This document shows, piece by piece, positions 1 through 11,300 of a DNA stretch of 64,000 nucleotides (position 1 is its first letter; each line of letters opens with the position of its first letter). The notes under the pieces were generated by a model. That model had not been told where the DNA came from, did no database searches, and was given only the letters and a program-made list of their open reading frames with translations. The DNA is from Limnoperna fortunei (lineage: Eukaryota; Mollusca; Bivalvia; Mytilida; Modiolidae): contig OX104117.1 of NCBI GenBank assembly GCA_944474755.1, positions 57,420,964 to 57,484,963 on the forward strand. Reading direction: 5' to 3'. Made by a program: the position numbers and the translations under genes.

Positions 1-830
1 TGTAAGCATAGAAATTTGAATATTTCTGATGATCTAAGAAATCAGATTACCCAGACCAGTATTAAAATATTTTTTGTTTGGTTTTTGCCTACCCTTTGGT
101 AATTGGACACACACAATAATAAATATTTCACGACAAGTTGGTTAAAAATGTGGTGTCCAGGACAATACTGGATATAATAGTAACTATCATTCATATCTAC
201 CCAATTCACAAAAGATGTTCACTGATGGGATTAGTCCACTTTGTTTACAAAAAAGCAATGACACTTTCAAAAATTCAATGAGCAGTTTGTCAAAATTAAT
301 GGGCACTTACTGTAGGTGACTGTTGCAAAACCGTACAGCAATCAATGTTTCCTTATTTTAAATACACAAGTTGATTGAATTATAAATGAAGCAGAAGTAA
401 AAATGACATCATTGTGTGAAATATGCCCTATTGCAAAATAAGATTGACATTTTGAATGTAATTTCCAAAATATTATATAAAAGCTGTTTAATTAAATCAT
501 TGCAATTATCATCATTCTTGTGAACCTTTTTACCCACAACACTTAATGTTTTCATTTTACTGGTTTATAACGAACAAAATAAACCACAATAATCAGTACT
601 TTTTTCAAACTCGAGCATAGAGTTCATATCCGCTCCGGATATGCTCATATTTTATGTACCAGCTTTTAACTGATTTCAGCTAGTGTTTCTGCACTATGCT
701 CTATAAACACAGTATAAGTCACTGAGAACCAGCTTAAGCAAGTTTGGACATAAATATGTCACGTTAACTTTGTAAACATGATGGTTTGACAAAAATACTA
801 CAAATACAATTTCTATGTGTTTTTTCCAGG
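1..830. other. No gene seen
   Basis: AT-rich noncoding sequence. I see no domain-coding exon, no long inverted repeat and no recognisable element end. If the minus-strand lectin gene extends past its second EGF exon, this stretch would be intron or 3' flank. Confidence 0.4.
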
Positions 831-1024
831 TACAACATTTAGTCTATCAATTTACAAAGCATTTGTTTGAATGGAAAAATAATGCACTGTACGTCCCTTT
901 CCCCATCTCTGAGATAGCATTTCAAACATTTTAATTTCTTGCAAGAGCAAGACAAGTTAGTCCAATAGAAGGAACACCTGCCTGCCTGACATAATGCCAG
1001 TAACTGAGGGAATGGAGTTAGGGT

Positions 1025-1205
1025 CTCATTTACAGGATAAGATGAGGGTCTCATCTGCAGCAAGAGTATGCAAGGTCTGCAAAGGATCTCCAGGGGATGA
1101 GATAAAGATCTTATCTGCTGCCAGCAGTATTTAAGTTCCGCACAAGATCTCCCAGGGGATGAGATGAAGATTTTATCTGCGGCTGGGTAGTGCAAGGTCT
1201 GCAAT
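1025..1205. repeat. Minisatellite, about 62-bp unit, three copies
   Basis: Imperfect tandem copies share the core 'caggggatgagat' (about 1,091 and 1,153) and 'atctgc' followed by 'gcaaggtctgc' (about 1,067 and 1,192). The unit spacing is about 62 bp. The minus-strand open frame across it is a by-product of the repeat and resembles no domain. Confidence 0.6.
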
Positions 1206-1534
1206 GGGGACTGTTGCTGGAATGAAATTTTGTAGTCATATCCATTTATACTTGGGGGATGAATAAAAGTTGAGAAATAATGAGCGATAAAGTTTCATAA
1301 AGATGCATAACAAAATAAATATTTATCACTACAATAATGATATGCTTTCCTTGTTATGACAGTATTTAAGGTGTTGGATGGAGTCAGTTGGTGGTAAATT
1401 TTTTAGCATAGCAATTTGTCAGACTAATATAATTCAGAACACTGAATAACCAAGGTGAAGCCAAATGCTATTCAATCACAGTTATTTCAATTGAATACTG
1501 AATATTGGGAGGAGTGTAACTGTTTCACACAGAA

Positions 1535-1722
1535 TCAGTGATATGTGATGATAAACTCAAAGTAATCATCACCACACTGAATGTTTATCGTCATATAAAG
1601 GATTAGGAAATGATGATGCTCCCTGGTGAGTTCAGGATGTAACTGTAAAGCGCCAAATTTATCTCCAATTATATCCAATTGACATGCACACCAAATGTTG
1701 CATGATCCGTGAAATGCATTTC
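1535..1722 (-). CDS. Candidate terminal exon of the mosaic lectin gene
   Basis: Possible exon 19. A splice acceptor (pyrimidine-rich run ending TTATTAG) sits just above 1,722. Exon 18 ends with one spare base; joined to the first two bases here it gives Arg and keeps the frame open for 62 more codons to a TGA at 1,535-1,537. The encoded piece has a cysteine cluster (CNIWCAC) and a run of three His, and matches no domain I know. If real, the protein ends here at about 1,010 residues with no membrane segment. I see no convincing polyadenylation signal below it, and the frame could be chance. The gene may instead continue off the left edge. Confidence 0.35.
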
Positions 1723-1879
1723 CTAATAACAAGTGTGGGAGATTTTACAGTTTGTATACTTATATTTCTTATAAGTAACTAAAAATAAAGATGAAAAAAT
1801 ATATTAGCATTATTTAAAGCACTCAAATGTTTATGCTTCAATTATAAAATAATAAATAAAATTCTTGTTTTTAAATGTT

Positions 1880-1925
1880 ATTATATATACTATATTATAT
1901 ATATATTATATTATATATTATAACT
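1880..1925. repeat. TA-rich low-complexity tract
   Basis: Run of alternating TATAT/ATTATA motifs in an intron or 3' flank. Simple repeat. Confidence 0.6.
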
Positions 1926-2167
1926 TATGAAAGAATTTTAAGACACATTTACATGAATCTTAAAAATGTGGTGTGAAAATTTGGCTTACAAAAAATAATT
2001 AGAACTTGGGATAAAAATACTTTCAGGAAATTGGCTTATAACAAGTAATCAGAACTTGGAATAAAAATACATTCAGGGAAATTTGCAGCTGATCCAGTAA
2101 TGTGACAATGTCATTCTGTGGCATCTTGAATAAATTTACCCCAAGATAAGAAATCTACATTACTTAC

Positions 2168-2368
2168 GAACACATGTGTGGTTAATCTGGTACACATCCC
2201 CATCTGTCATTCCTGTTTCCCCATCGGCCACAGAAATATTATTAAAATCATCACTGGTGTACAAAATATATCCTGTCATATTACAACTACATATATATCC
2301 TGGTGCAGTATTAACACAATTCTGGTCACAAGGTCCTTTGCCTCCATTTGCCAAACATTCATTGATAT
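2168..2368 (-). CDS. Exon 18: calcium-binding EGF domain 2
   Basis: 201-bp exon, phase 1 in and out, between TATATAG acceptor and GTAAGTA donor. It opens with the calcium-binding signature D-I-N-E-C (the D is split with exon 17) and carries six cysteines. The sequence [12 protein letters not shown] fits the Asx-hydroxylation consensus C-x-[DN]-x4-[FY]-x-C-x-C. The last loop, between Cys5 and Cys6, is unusually long (about 35 residues, rich in Asp, Asn and Ser), so this is a cbEGF with an expanded final loop. It is the last exon of the set that I am sure of. Confidence 0.9.
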
Positions 2369-5300
2369 CTATATAAATATCACAACATTAAATAGATATA
2401 CAATAAACTAATGATATGATGTCATCATTTGTCACAAATATCAAACAAATTTACAGTTTATATTAAAATGGTGGCTTTTGATTGGTCAATAGACAGTTTT
2501 TTTTTATTTCCTCATTTCTACCACATGCAGTGGAATTTGAATACATTTTGGCATCACCATGGAATTTGGCAAAATATTCAGATACCTGTACCATGGTTTT
2601 TGCTAAAAAAAATTAACCTCATGTCGGTATTTGCAATGAAATGATGGCTGTTTCAGATGTAGGTGGATATGTAAACAATTCGATGAATTAATCAACTCAC
2701 AGTCAGTGTGATTTGATATTTGGTGTAATTAAAGAGATACATGTATATTAGGTTAACCTCTACTAAATAGATTTACATAGGTGACCATTATACCATTTTA
2801 TAGAATACTGAATTTACCTTATGTTCACAATTAGTGACACCCTTATTTTCTCAAAATACCATGTCTTCGCTAAAAAATATCTGACCAGCACAACAATTTT
2901 AAAGTCTAATAAGAATGTTTGTAAAGTTTACAAAATGACGTCACAAATAAAGCTAGTTTCAGTTGTCAGACAAATAGAAACAGGTGTCAGTCTTTTAAGA
3001 TTCGTACAAAATCTAATACTTGCTTGAAATTATTAAATTTGGATTTATTTCACTTCTAAAATATTTGTGAATCATATAAACTTAATTTTTGACAGGTTCA
3101 GTCAGAATTACAATTTTTATGCAAAGTGAAAGTAGAACTACTTGGTTTTTTAAGCACTACTTTGGACTACGGCATCAACTGATTGGTTATTTAGTAGAGG
3201 TTAACCTATTATGCCTTGAATGATATTTGCCAAAAACACCAGTCTCAAGATTAAATTTAACTTTTTGGCAAATATCCCTCTAATTAAGGCGTAATATATC
3301 TGTTTAATTATCTTCAATCAATCTTTGTGATTGAACCATATCCTTATTACCGTACATACTCGCACACAAGTTGGGAAATTGGCAGTTAAAATTTGGTTTT
3401 AGAGAAGGGTTCCGACTATTAACCGAGTCATACAACAAGAGGAAAGAATTCTGTTCACCAACAATAAAGACGAAAAAAGACAGATACATGATTTAAGTTA
3501 TGCTAAATAAAGTATATTTAAGACATTAATAAAAATTGTTTTTACTCGTGTATTGTTTATTTTATCCAGTTTCCATATTTCCATTCGTATTTACCACTGT
3601 TTACACAAGTATCAATTTATTTGAATGTATTGCATAAGACATCTGGTGATGTCATGATACAGGGACAGTCTATACTAACGGGACATGTCACTGGCGTTTT
3701 CGGCAAAATTTCTAGGACACGAACGCAGAGCTAGCACTTCGGTCGGAAATTTTCGTATCTAGAATTGAGTCACATACGGCTAGCTTTAGTTTCGAACTTT
3801 GTTAAAATGTAATCGTGTGCGGTACGGTATGATATGATTTCCGTTTTTTTTAAATACATTAAATTTACGATTTTCTAGTGTTTTTCCGTGCGTTTATCTA
3901 TATTATACAATAAAAAATTGTCATGTCAGATCGGATTATTATAATTATAAATTTTATAAATTTTTATTCACCATAATCGTGTAATTAAACTAAAACAACT
4001 TTCCCAATTAACATTTTATTGAATTTCTCTTCAGCTTTGAATGTTTTCATACATATATCTTTAATTACTTTATTTGTAAGGTAAAAAGAATACAATTCTT
4101 TGATAATGATAAGGAAAAAGAAAATAAACAAAAACACAAGCCACTCTGTATAATTATTAACCTGTCGGGTAAACACACCTGTCAGGTAAACACAGTAGAA
4201 ATTACAGGATGATATTGCAAACAGTAATTAACTAATCAACTAATAAATAAAATTTTCTGTTTGTCTCACACCATGTGGTGCAACCAATTAGGCAATATGT
4301 ATAATTATAAACCTGTAAGGTAAACACAGTAGGAATAACAGGATGTTATAACAGTAATAAACTAATTAAAAAATTTGTCTGTCTGTGTTAGGTGACGTGA
4401 CTTCTTTCGAGAAGGCATCTGAAACAACAAAATTATTAATAATTAATATTAGATATGCACACGGTGGATATGCACAGGAGTATCTATAAATTCATAAAAA
4501 CCAACTAAGGTAAGTTGTGATCACACAAAGGGTGATAAGTTATTACATGTACAAGTGGGTGTATGTAGCCAAGATGGGGACCGGTGTTCCAAAATATAAA
4601 CGAATTTCCAATCATCCAAATTCATGCAAAAAACATATAAAACCTACTTTAAGCAGTCTACTACACAGGAGTATCTATAAATTTTCATAAAAACCAAGGT
4701 TTGTTGTGATCACCCAAAGGGTGATGAAGTTGTTACATTCTATAATGGGTGTATGGTCGGTCTATGTAGCCAAGATGGGGACCGGTGTTCCAAAGTATAA
4801 ACAAATTTCCAATCGCCCAAATTCATGCAAAAAACACACAAAACCTACTTTAAGCAGTCTATTACACAGGAGTATCTATAAATTTTCATAAAAACCAAGG
4901 TTTGTTGTGATCACACAAAAGGGTGATGAAGTTATCCCAGTCAAAAATGGGTGTATGGTCGGTGTATGTAGCCAAGATGGGGACCGATGTTCCAAAATAT
5001 AAACAAATTTCCAATCATCCAAATTCATGCAAAAAAACACATAAAACCTACTTTAAGCAGTCTACTACACAGGAGTATCTATAAATTTTCATAAAAACCA
5101 AGGTTTGTTGTGATCACACAAAAGGGTGATAATGTTATCCCATTCACAAATGGGGATGACTGAAGGAAAAAACCGCTACGATATTACGCACATGTTAGAC
5201 AACAACATTTTCGTATTGTTTTCTGGCTAAATGTGGAATGACAACTTGTAATTTAACGAAATCATAATTCATAAATGAATAATAAACTATAAAAAATAAA

Positions 5301-8300
5301 TACTTATTATTATTGTACTATATTTTCGTGAAATAACCAATTTCGAGAGAGAAAAAATTCCAATCACGCTAACAATAAAATGTCGGAATGTTAGTTCCGG
5401 AAACGGAACGGAGCGGATACGTCAAATTTCAGCCGTGGCACAGAAATATCGAACTGTAATATAGGTTTAATTAGGAGTGACATGTCCCGTTAGTATAGAC
5501 TGTCCCTGCATGATACAACTAAAAACCAAAGATCAAGATAAACTAACTAATACATATATGCTACAGAATTCATTTTATCATTTTAATTTACAAACCATAT
5601 TCCTTTATATTTTGCATTTTAGCATTCATTTATTTTAAAAACTCTGCTTTAACTATTAAGATTGGAATAAGAGTCCATTGTATACCTTGACAACACATTT
5701 ACCTGTACAGTTATCTGATGAAGACAGTCGTTGGTATCCAGTTTTACAAGAACACATATAACTGCCGATAGTATTGTAACAATTTTCTGTGGAAGGACAC
5801 CTGTTAGTCTGTTGACACTCATCAATATCTACAATTTCAATGACGATAAAACATATTTTTTTAATCTATTTGTATTGTATACTGTTGATAAATAAAAAAT
5901 GGAACATAACAAAGATTGCTAGTTTAACTGCTGAAGATCAGGGCTCTCACTAGTAATCTGGCTTTCTCACCCAATACAATTTGACACCTTTATATAGCTA
6001 AATTACATTTGAAAATGGTATAAAAGACCATTTTGAACAAATAAATGGACATTAAATGATACCCCCTCCCCCCATGTTGGCATTGTTTTTAATATTCATA
6101 AACACTGAATTACAAATCAGCCTACAGGAACAGCTGACAGTGTTCTCCCCAGAAATTTTGAAAGCATCACATATTTGGCATGCATCATCGGTCGACCCAA
6201 TTATGGGTTGTTTTTGTGCTTTGTTATTTATATGCATGTTGTTATACATGTTGGAGTATATATTTTGTAGCTTATTTTTTTATTTTAGAGATACTTGAGT
6301 GATTTTGTTAGCTTGAATTTGCCTCCGAATTTCGGCTGTTTCCCCTAGAGCAAATTTCCCAAATTTTGTTTAAATGTTTCCCAATTTATGACGAAAATCC
6401 CAACAGAAAACCATAAGAAGAGGCGATCATGATCTATATTATTCATGGATTTGCTGTTCAAATTTTTTCCTATTTTAATAAGAAATCTTCGTATTTTTGT
6501 CACTCCGTGTTTACGCGCCATAACAAAACAGTGTAAGCCCTACTGACTTTTTCCCTTGTACAAACTGAGCCCTAGCAAACTATGATCGGAAACCAGTTCT
6601 TAAGCAAATGAAGTTTAGAAAAATTCTGGAGCCGATATGAACTCTGTACCGGAAATTGCACACTATGATGTTGCGAGTGTTAAACGAGTATTGCAATGAT
6701 TTAAACATAATAATAATTAGTATTTTGGCAGTCATTTTCATTTTTTAAACATGTTTACATACTTGTAAAAGAGCACATTACATAAAATACATACTATTTT
6801 TATAGGATTCAGTGTTGAAATTTTTTACTAGTTTATCATGTACTTCATTTATAATTCTAGCAACTTAATACAAAAAAATATTTATTCTATTGTTATGCAT
6901 TTTTTTTCTGGTTTTTCATTGATACTTTATCCTTTATAATAGTTTAAAGTATACAAAATAAATCCATATAATTCCAAGCATCTTGATTATATAAAATAAA
7001 ACAAAATGGAAGTTTCTGCAGTCATCCGATGTTTAAACATCTCACAAGTCAAATTAATATATCTAACAAAAGATCAATTTAGTTTTTTTATTGACTGCTT
7101 ACTGTTGTTTTCCATTTTTTTATAAGACCATTACTTTTTCCCAATTTCAAGAAAAACCGATAAATTTTCCCAATTGAAAAGGAGAAGGCTGTTTTTAAAA
7201 AGGCAACAAAATCACTGACATGAAGATATGTGTAATAAAGGAGTATTAAAAAACTTCATGAACATGTATGCTTACAAAGTTTCAAATTTAAAAGATCAAA
7301 ATAAAATCTTTCTATATAAATTTTTGAAAAACAACTTAGGAAAAGAATTTTATTTGTCCGATTCTAACTATGAAAATCGCAAATTCATCTCAAAATTTCG
7401 AATAGCCGACAACAGTCTTGAAATAGAACGTGGAAGATATAGAAAAGTCCCTCATGAACAATGTCTTTGCTCCTTCTGTAATCTAAATGAAGTGGACGAT
7501 GAGGTTCACTTCTTTTTAAAATGTGATCACAATAAACTGTTTTGGTCTAACCTCTTATATGACTTCAATATATCTAATGTTAATCCATATCTCGATTCGC
7601 TTAAAACAATTTTAAACCCGGAAAATTTTCGACAAATTCAGAGTCTTGGCTCTTTCATTAAACAGTCTCTGGAACTGAGGACAGGGGTCTCGTAGACTTG
7701 TATATTTTGTCGATTTTTCTGATTGCAATTTAGTTGTTTGTTACTTCTGTTTAATGTCACTGATCAATGTAGTATTGATTTATATGACAATAAAGACATT
7801 ATTTATTTATTATTTATAATTGATGATAAACACAATGTCAGATCAACTCAAATCAATGAGAATAGTTCCAAAAGCACAAATGTTACATAAAAGACAAAGG
7901 CAATCATCACACTAACATTAGCCGTTTTTCTGTGCAAAATTAGCAGGTAAATTCTATCACAGGTCGATTGTGCCTCTCAATTCAGTTCGTGGCACCAAAA
8001 GTTTGCATACAATCAATCTTGTCAAATTCATCAGCTATGATATCAATCTTGTCAAATTCATCAGCTATGATAATCACATTTTCCAGGCTACATCACTGTC
8101 CGAAGCAAACGATTTGCTATATATTGGTAGTGTTTATTGTATGAACTATTATATCAACGTAGGTCCTTGAATCGTTACAGATAGTAGTTGGCGATTCCCA
8201 TCTCAGGAACATTAAAAGCCAACATAATATGATAATGTCCCTGTTTATCTTCGCTACTTGGTAGCGGTAAATCACTGCCTCTGTTCAAAACATCGGTAAT

Positions 8301-11300
8301 AAAGTCGATATATTCATCTATATGGATGATATAATTTTAAACATTTGGCTTTCAAAGCTCTTTCTGAAGCCATTTTAGCTTCAATCACATGGTTTTGTAA
8401 ATGTCATAATTGTCAGCTAATGATCACCAAACCTGAATAGTTATCATCAAACACCTCTTTAATTTACTCTATAAGCTCTGATATTAAATTACAGGTGATC
8501 AAAGAAATTTTATTAGAAATGTTTATTTTTCTTTGTTGTTGTAACCTACCGATTGTTTTCAAAAGTTACAGATGTTAAAAATGATAGCATCTTGGCAGCC
8601 ACAAATATCATCTCGGCAATTTCGAAAGGGTCTCAGTGCCGAGATGCTAAAACGGCCTGGGAGAACACTTGCTGAGCATGATAACAGTCTATCGTAGAAG
8701 CATGATAACAGTCCATCTCAGAAGACAATTTTTACCTTGATCCTGGACCTATAAAAATTATTTCAAATTGACACAACTCAAAAACTACAAATGGGATTGT
8801 GCTGAAAATTCACCCTGATCTCCATTTTATAGTACTTAACACCTGTGCAAAGTTTAAACGAAATCTGTATATTCATTTTCAAGTTATCAGCTGGAAACCA
8901 CCAATTGTTGACCAAAAAAAACCTTGAAATGGCCAAAGTCTAAAAATACAAATGGATTGTTCTGAAAATTGAACTTAAATTTTCCTTTTATAATATTTAA
9001 TAGTTATTCAAAGTTAAAATAAAATCTGTTTCAAGTTATCATCTGGAAACACCAACTGTTGACCAAAAAAAACTTGAATTGGCTCAAATCGAAAAATACA
9101 AACTGAAAATCAAACTTGATCTTCATTTTATGGTATTTACGGTTAATAGCTGTGCAAAGTTTAAATAAAATCTGTTGACATTTTTTTCAAGTTATCATCT
9201 GGAAACTGCCAAGGCACGGACAGACAGACACTCATATCCATATAGAGGGTATCAAATAATATCCAGCCACTTTGTGTGTCGGGGTTTAAAAATGAACAAT
9301 TACAAATTTTAGTTTGTTGATACAGACCCATCATATGCAAAACTCAATCAAATCACCAGCGCACTGAGCACAATTCATAAGAATTCAGTTCAACGATAAA
9401 TACATCTTTGAAATGATTTCATAACTCAAAATGATATATCCAGATAAACCAGAATTTTTTTGTGAAATTCTACAAAAGATCTCCAGATTTTCTAATACAA
9501 GTTTCAGTTTTTGTGGTGATTGGACAAGATAAAAATGATGATACGTACAATGTACTACATGACAGAAACCCAAACTCCAGAAAAAAAATTGAAGAAATTA
9601 AAGAAACACTATTACTGTTAGACCCAGGGCGAACTTGCTATCCTAGTGATAGGCAATTCACATGGCGTCAGACATCCCCTATTAAACAAAGCCGGCTTGA
9701 TTATTACCTTGTGTCTGAAGATATTTTTACATTGATGAAGTCTACAAAAATTATTCCTGGGTATAGAACTGACCATTCTGCTATTCTATTTACATTTACA
9801 GCATCCCTTGCCAAACGTGGGAAGGGATACTGGAAATTTAATTCCCAGCTTCTAAGAGATCTTGCATATGTAGATTTAGTTAAAACTTGTATCACCGATA
9901 CTGTCTCTGAGTATTTTTCAGTTTGGGGGGGGGGGGGATTTAGAAGATTTTCTCACTGTACAGTTATCATGTAGCAATCAATTATTTTTAGAAATACTAA
10001 AAATGAAAATTAAGAGTCAAACTATCTCTTACAGTATTAAAAAATCAAGGGAAGAAAAAGAGAGTTTCAAAAGACTTAAATTAGAGATCCAATCTTTGGA
10101 AAACTCTGTAAATATAGACCCTTGTGAAACTAATATTATGACTCTCAATAAAAAGAAATGTGAATTAGAAAATAGACAGCAGACCTTAGTTGAGGGCCTC
10201 ATTCTACGTTCTAGAGCCAATTGGCATGAGAATGGAGAAAGATGCACTAACTACTTTTGTAAATTGGAAAAAAAGCCTTTATAAATAAAACCATGACTGA
10301 ACTCATTGATGCCCAAGGGAACCAAATTTCAGATCAATTTAAAATACTATCTGAACAAGAACATTTTTATAAAAAACTTTACTCAACAAAGTCAATAAAC
10401 AATAATGATAACCAGTTTTTTATCCATGACATTAAACTTAGCGAAGAGCAAAAATCACTCTGTGAGGGAAACTTGACTTTTAGGGAATGTGGGGAAGCTT
10501 TAAAACAGATGCAGAATGGAAAATCTCTAGGATCAGATGTTTTTACAGTAGAATTCTTCAAATTTTTTTGGAAATTAATTGGTCCTTTTGTTTTTCGATC
10601 TCTTCAAAATGGATACGAGTAAGGTCATTTCTCCGATTTTCAATACCAAGGAATAATTACGTGTATACCTAAAGAAGGGAAAGATAGAAGATACATGGAA
10701 AACTGGCGACCTATCAGTCTTATGAACATAGATATTAAAATAGCATCTGCAGCTTTAGCTTGTAGAGTCAAAAGGGTACTGTCTGCCATTATTAGTGACA
10801 CACAAAAGGGATTTAATAAAGGGAGATTTATGGGAGAGAACACTAGGCTTCTATACGATTTAATGCACTATCTGGAGAAAAATAACATAAAGGGATTATT
10901 GCTACTTGTAGATTTCGAAAAAGCATTTGATTCTATAGAATGGGAATTTCTAAAAAAGGCTTAAATCAGTTTCAACTTTGGTCCATCTTTTTGTAAATGG
11001 TTTGAAGGGCTGTACGCAGATGCAAAAAGCTGTGTCATTAATAATGGCAACATGTCTAGATTGTTTAGCCTCTCTATTGTCATAAAATTAATAACATTAA
11101 TTATAACTTAATAAAAAAAAATTCTCTATATTATCATATATGATGTTAAGTATAACCCATATAGTAATTTAGTTATAGGATACCAATCAATTTTACCTGT
11201 GTAAACACTTTAATTGATGAGTTTTTGCTCGACAAGGATTGCTTCCGGTCAACTTTTACATACTTTGTCATTGATCAAAATTTAAAAGTTATACATCATT

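Larger units (their letters stand above)
6137..8675. mobile_element. Possible hAT-like element or fragments, ends CAGTGTTCTCCC
   Basis: 'cagtgttctccccag' near 6,138 and its near reverse complement 'ctgggagaacacttg' near 8,659-8,673 look like inverted ends of one element. No clear 8-bp duplication is present (only GCTGA is shared), and the interior contains an unrelated LINE tail. The two ends may belong to separate insertions. Confidence 0.3.

Noticed and set aside
2176..2411. Plus-strand open frames over the EGF exon
   Set aside because: They are antisense shadows of exon 18, whose minus frame has six spaced cysteines, splice borders and correct phase.
6137..8675. Firm call of one 2.5-kb hAT element
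   Set aside because: End motifs match only roughly and no 8-bp duplication is found; kept at low confidence.
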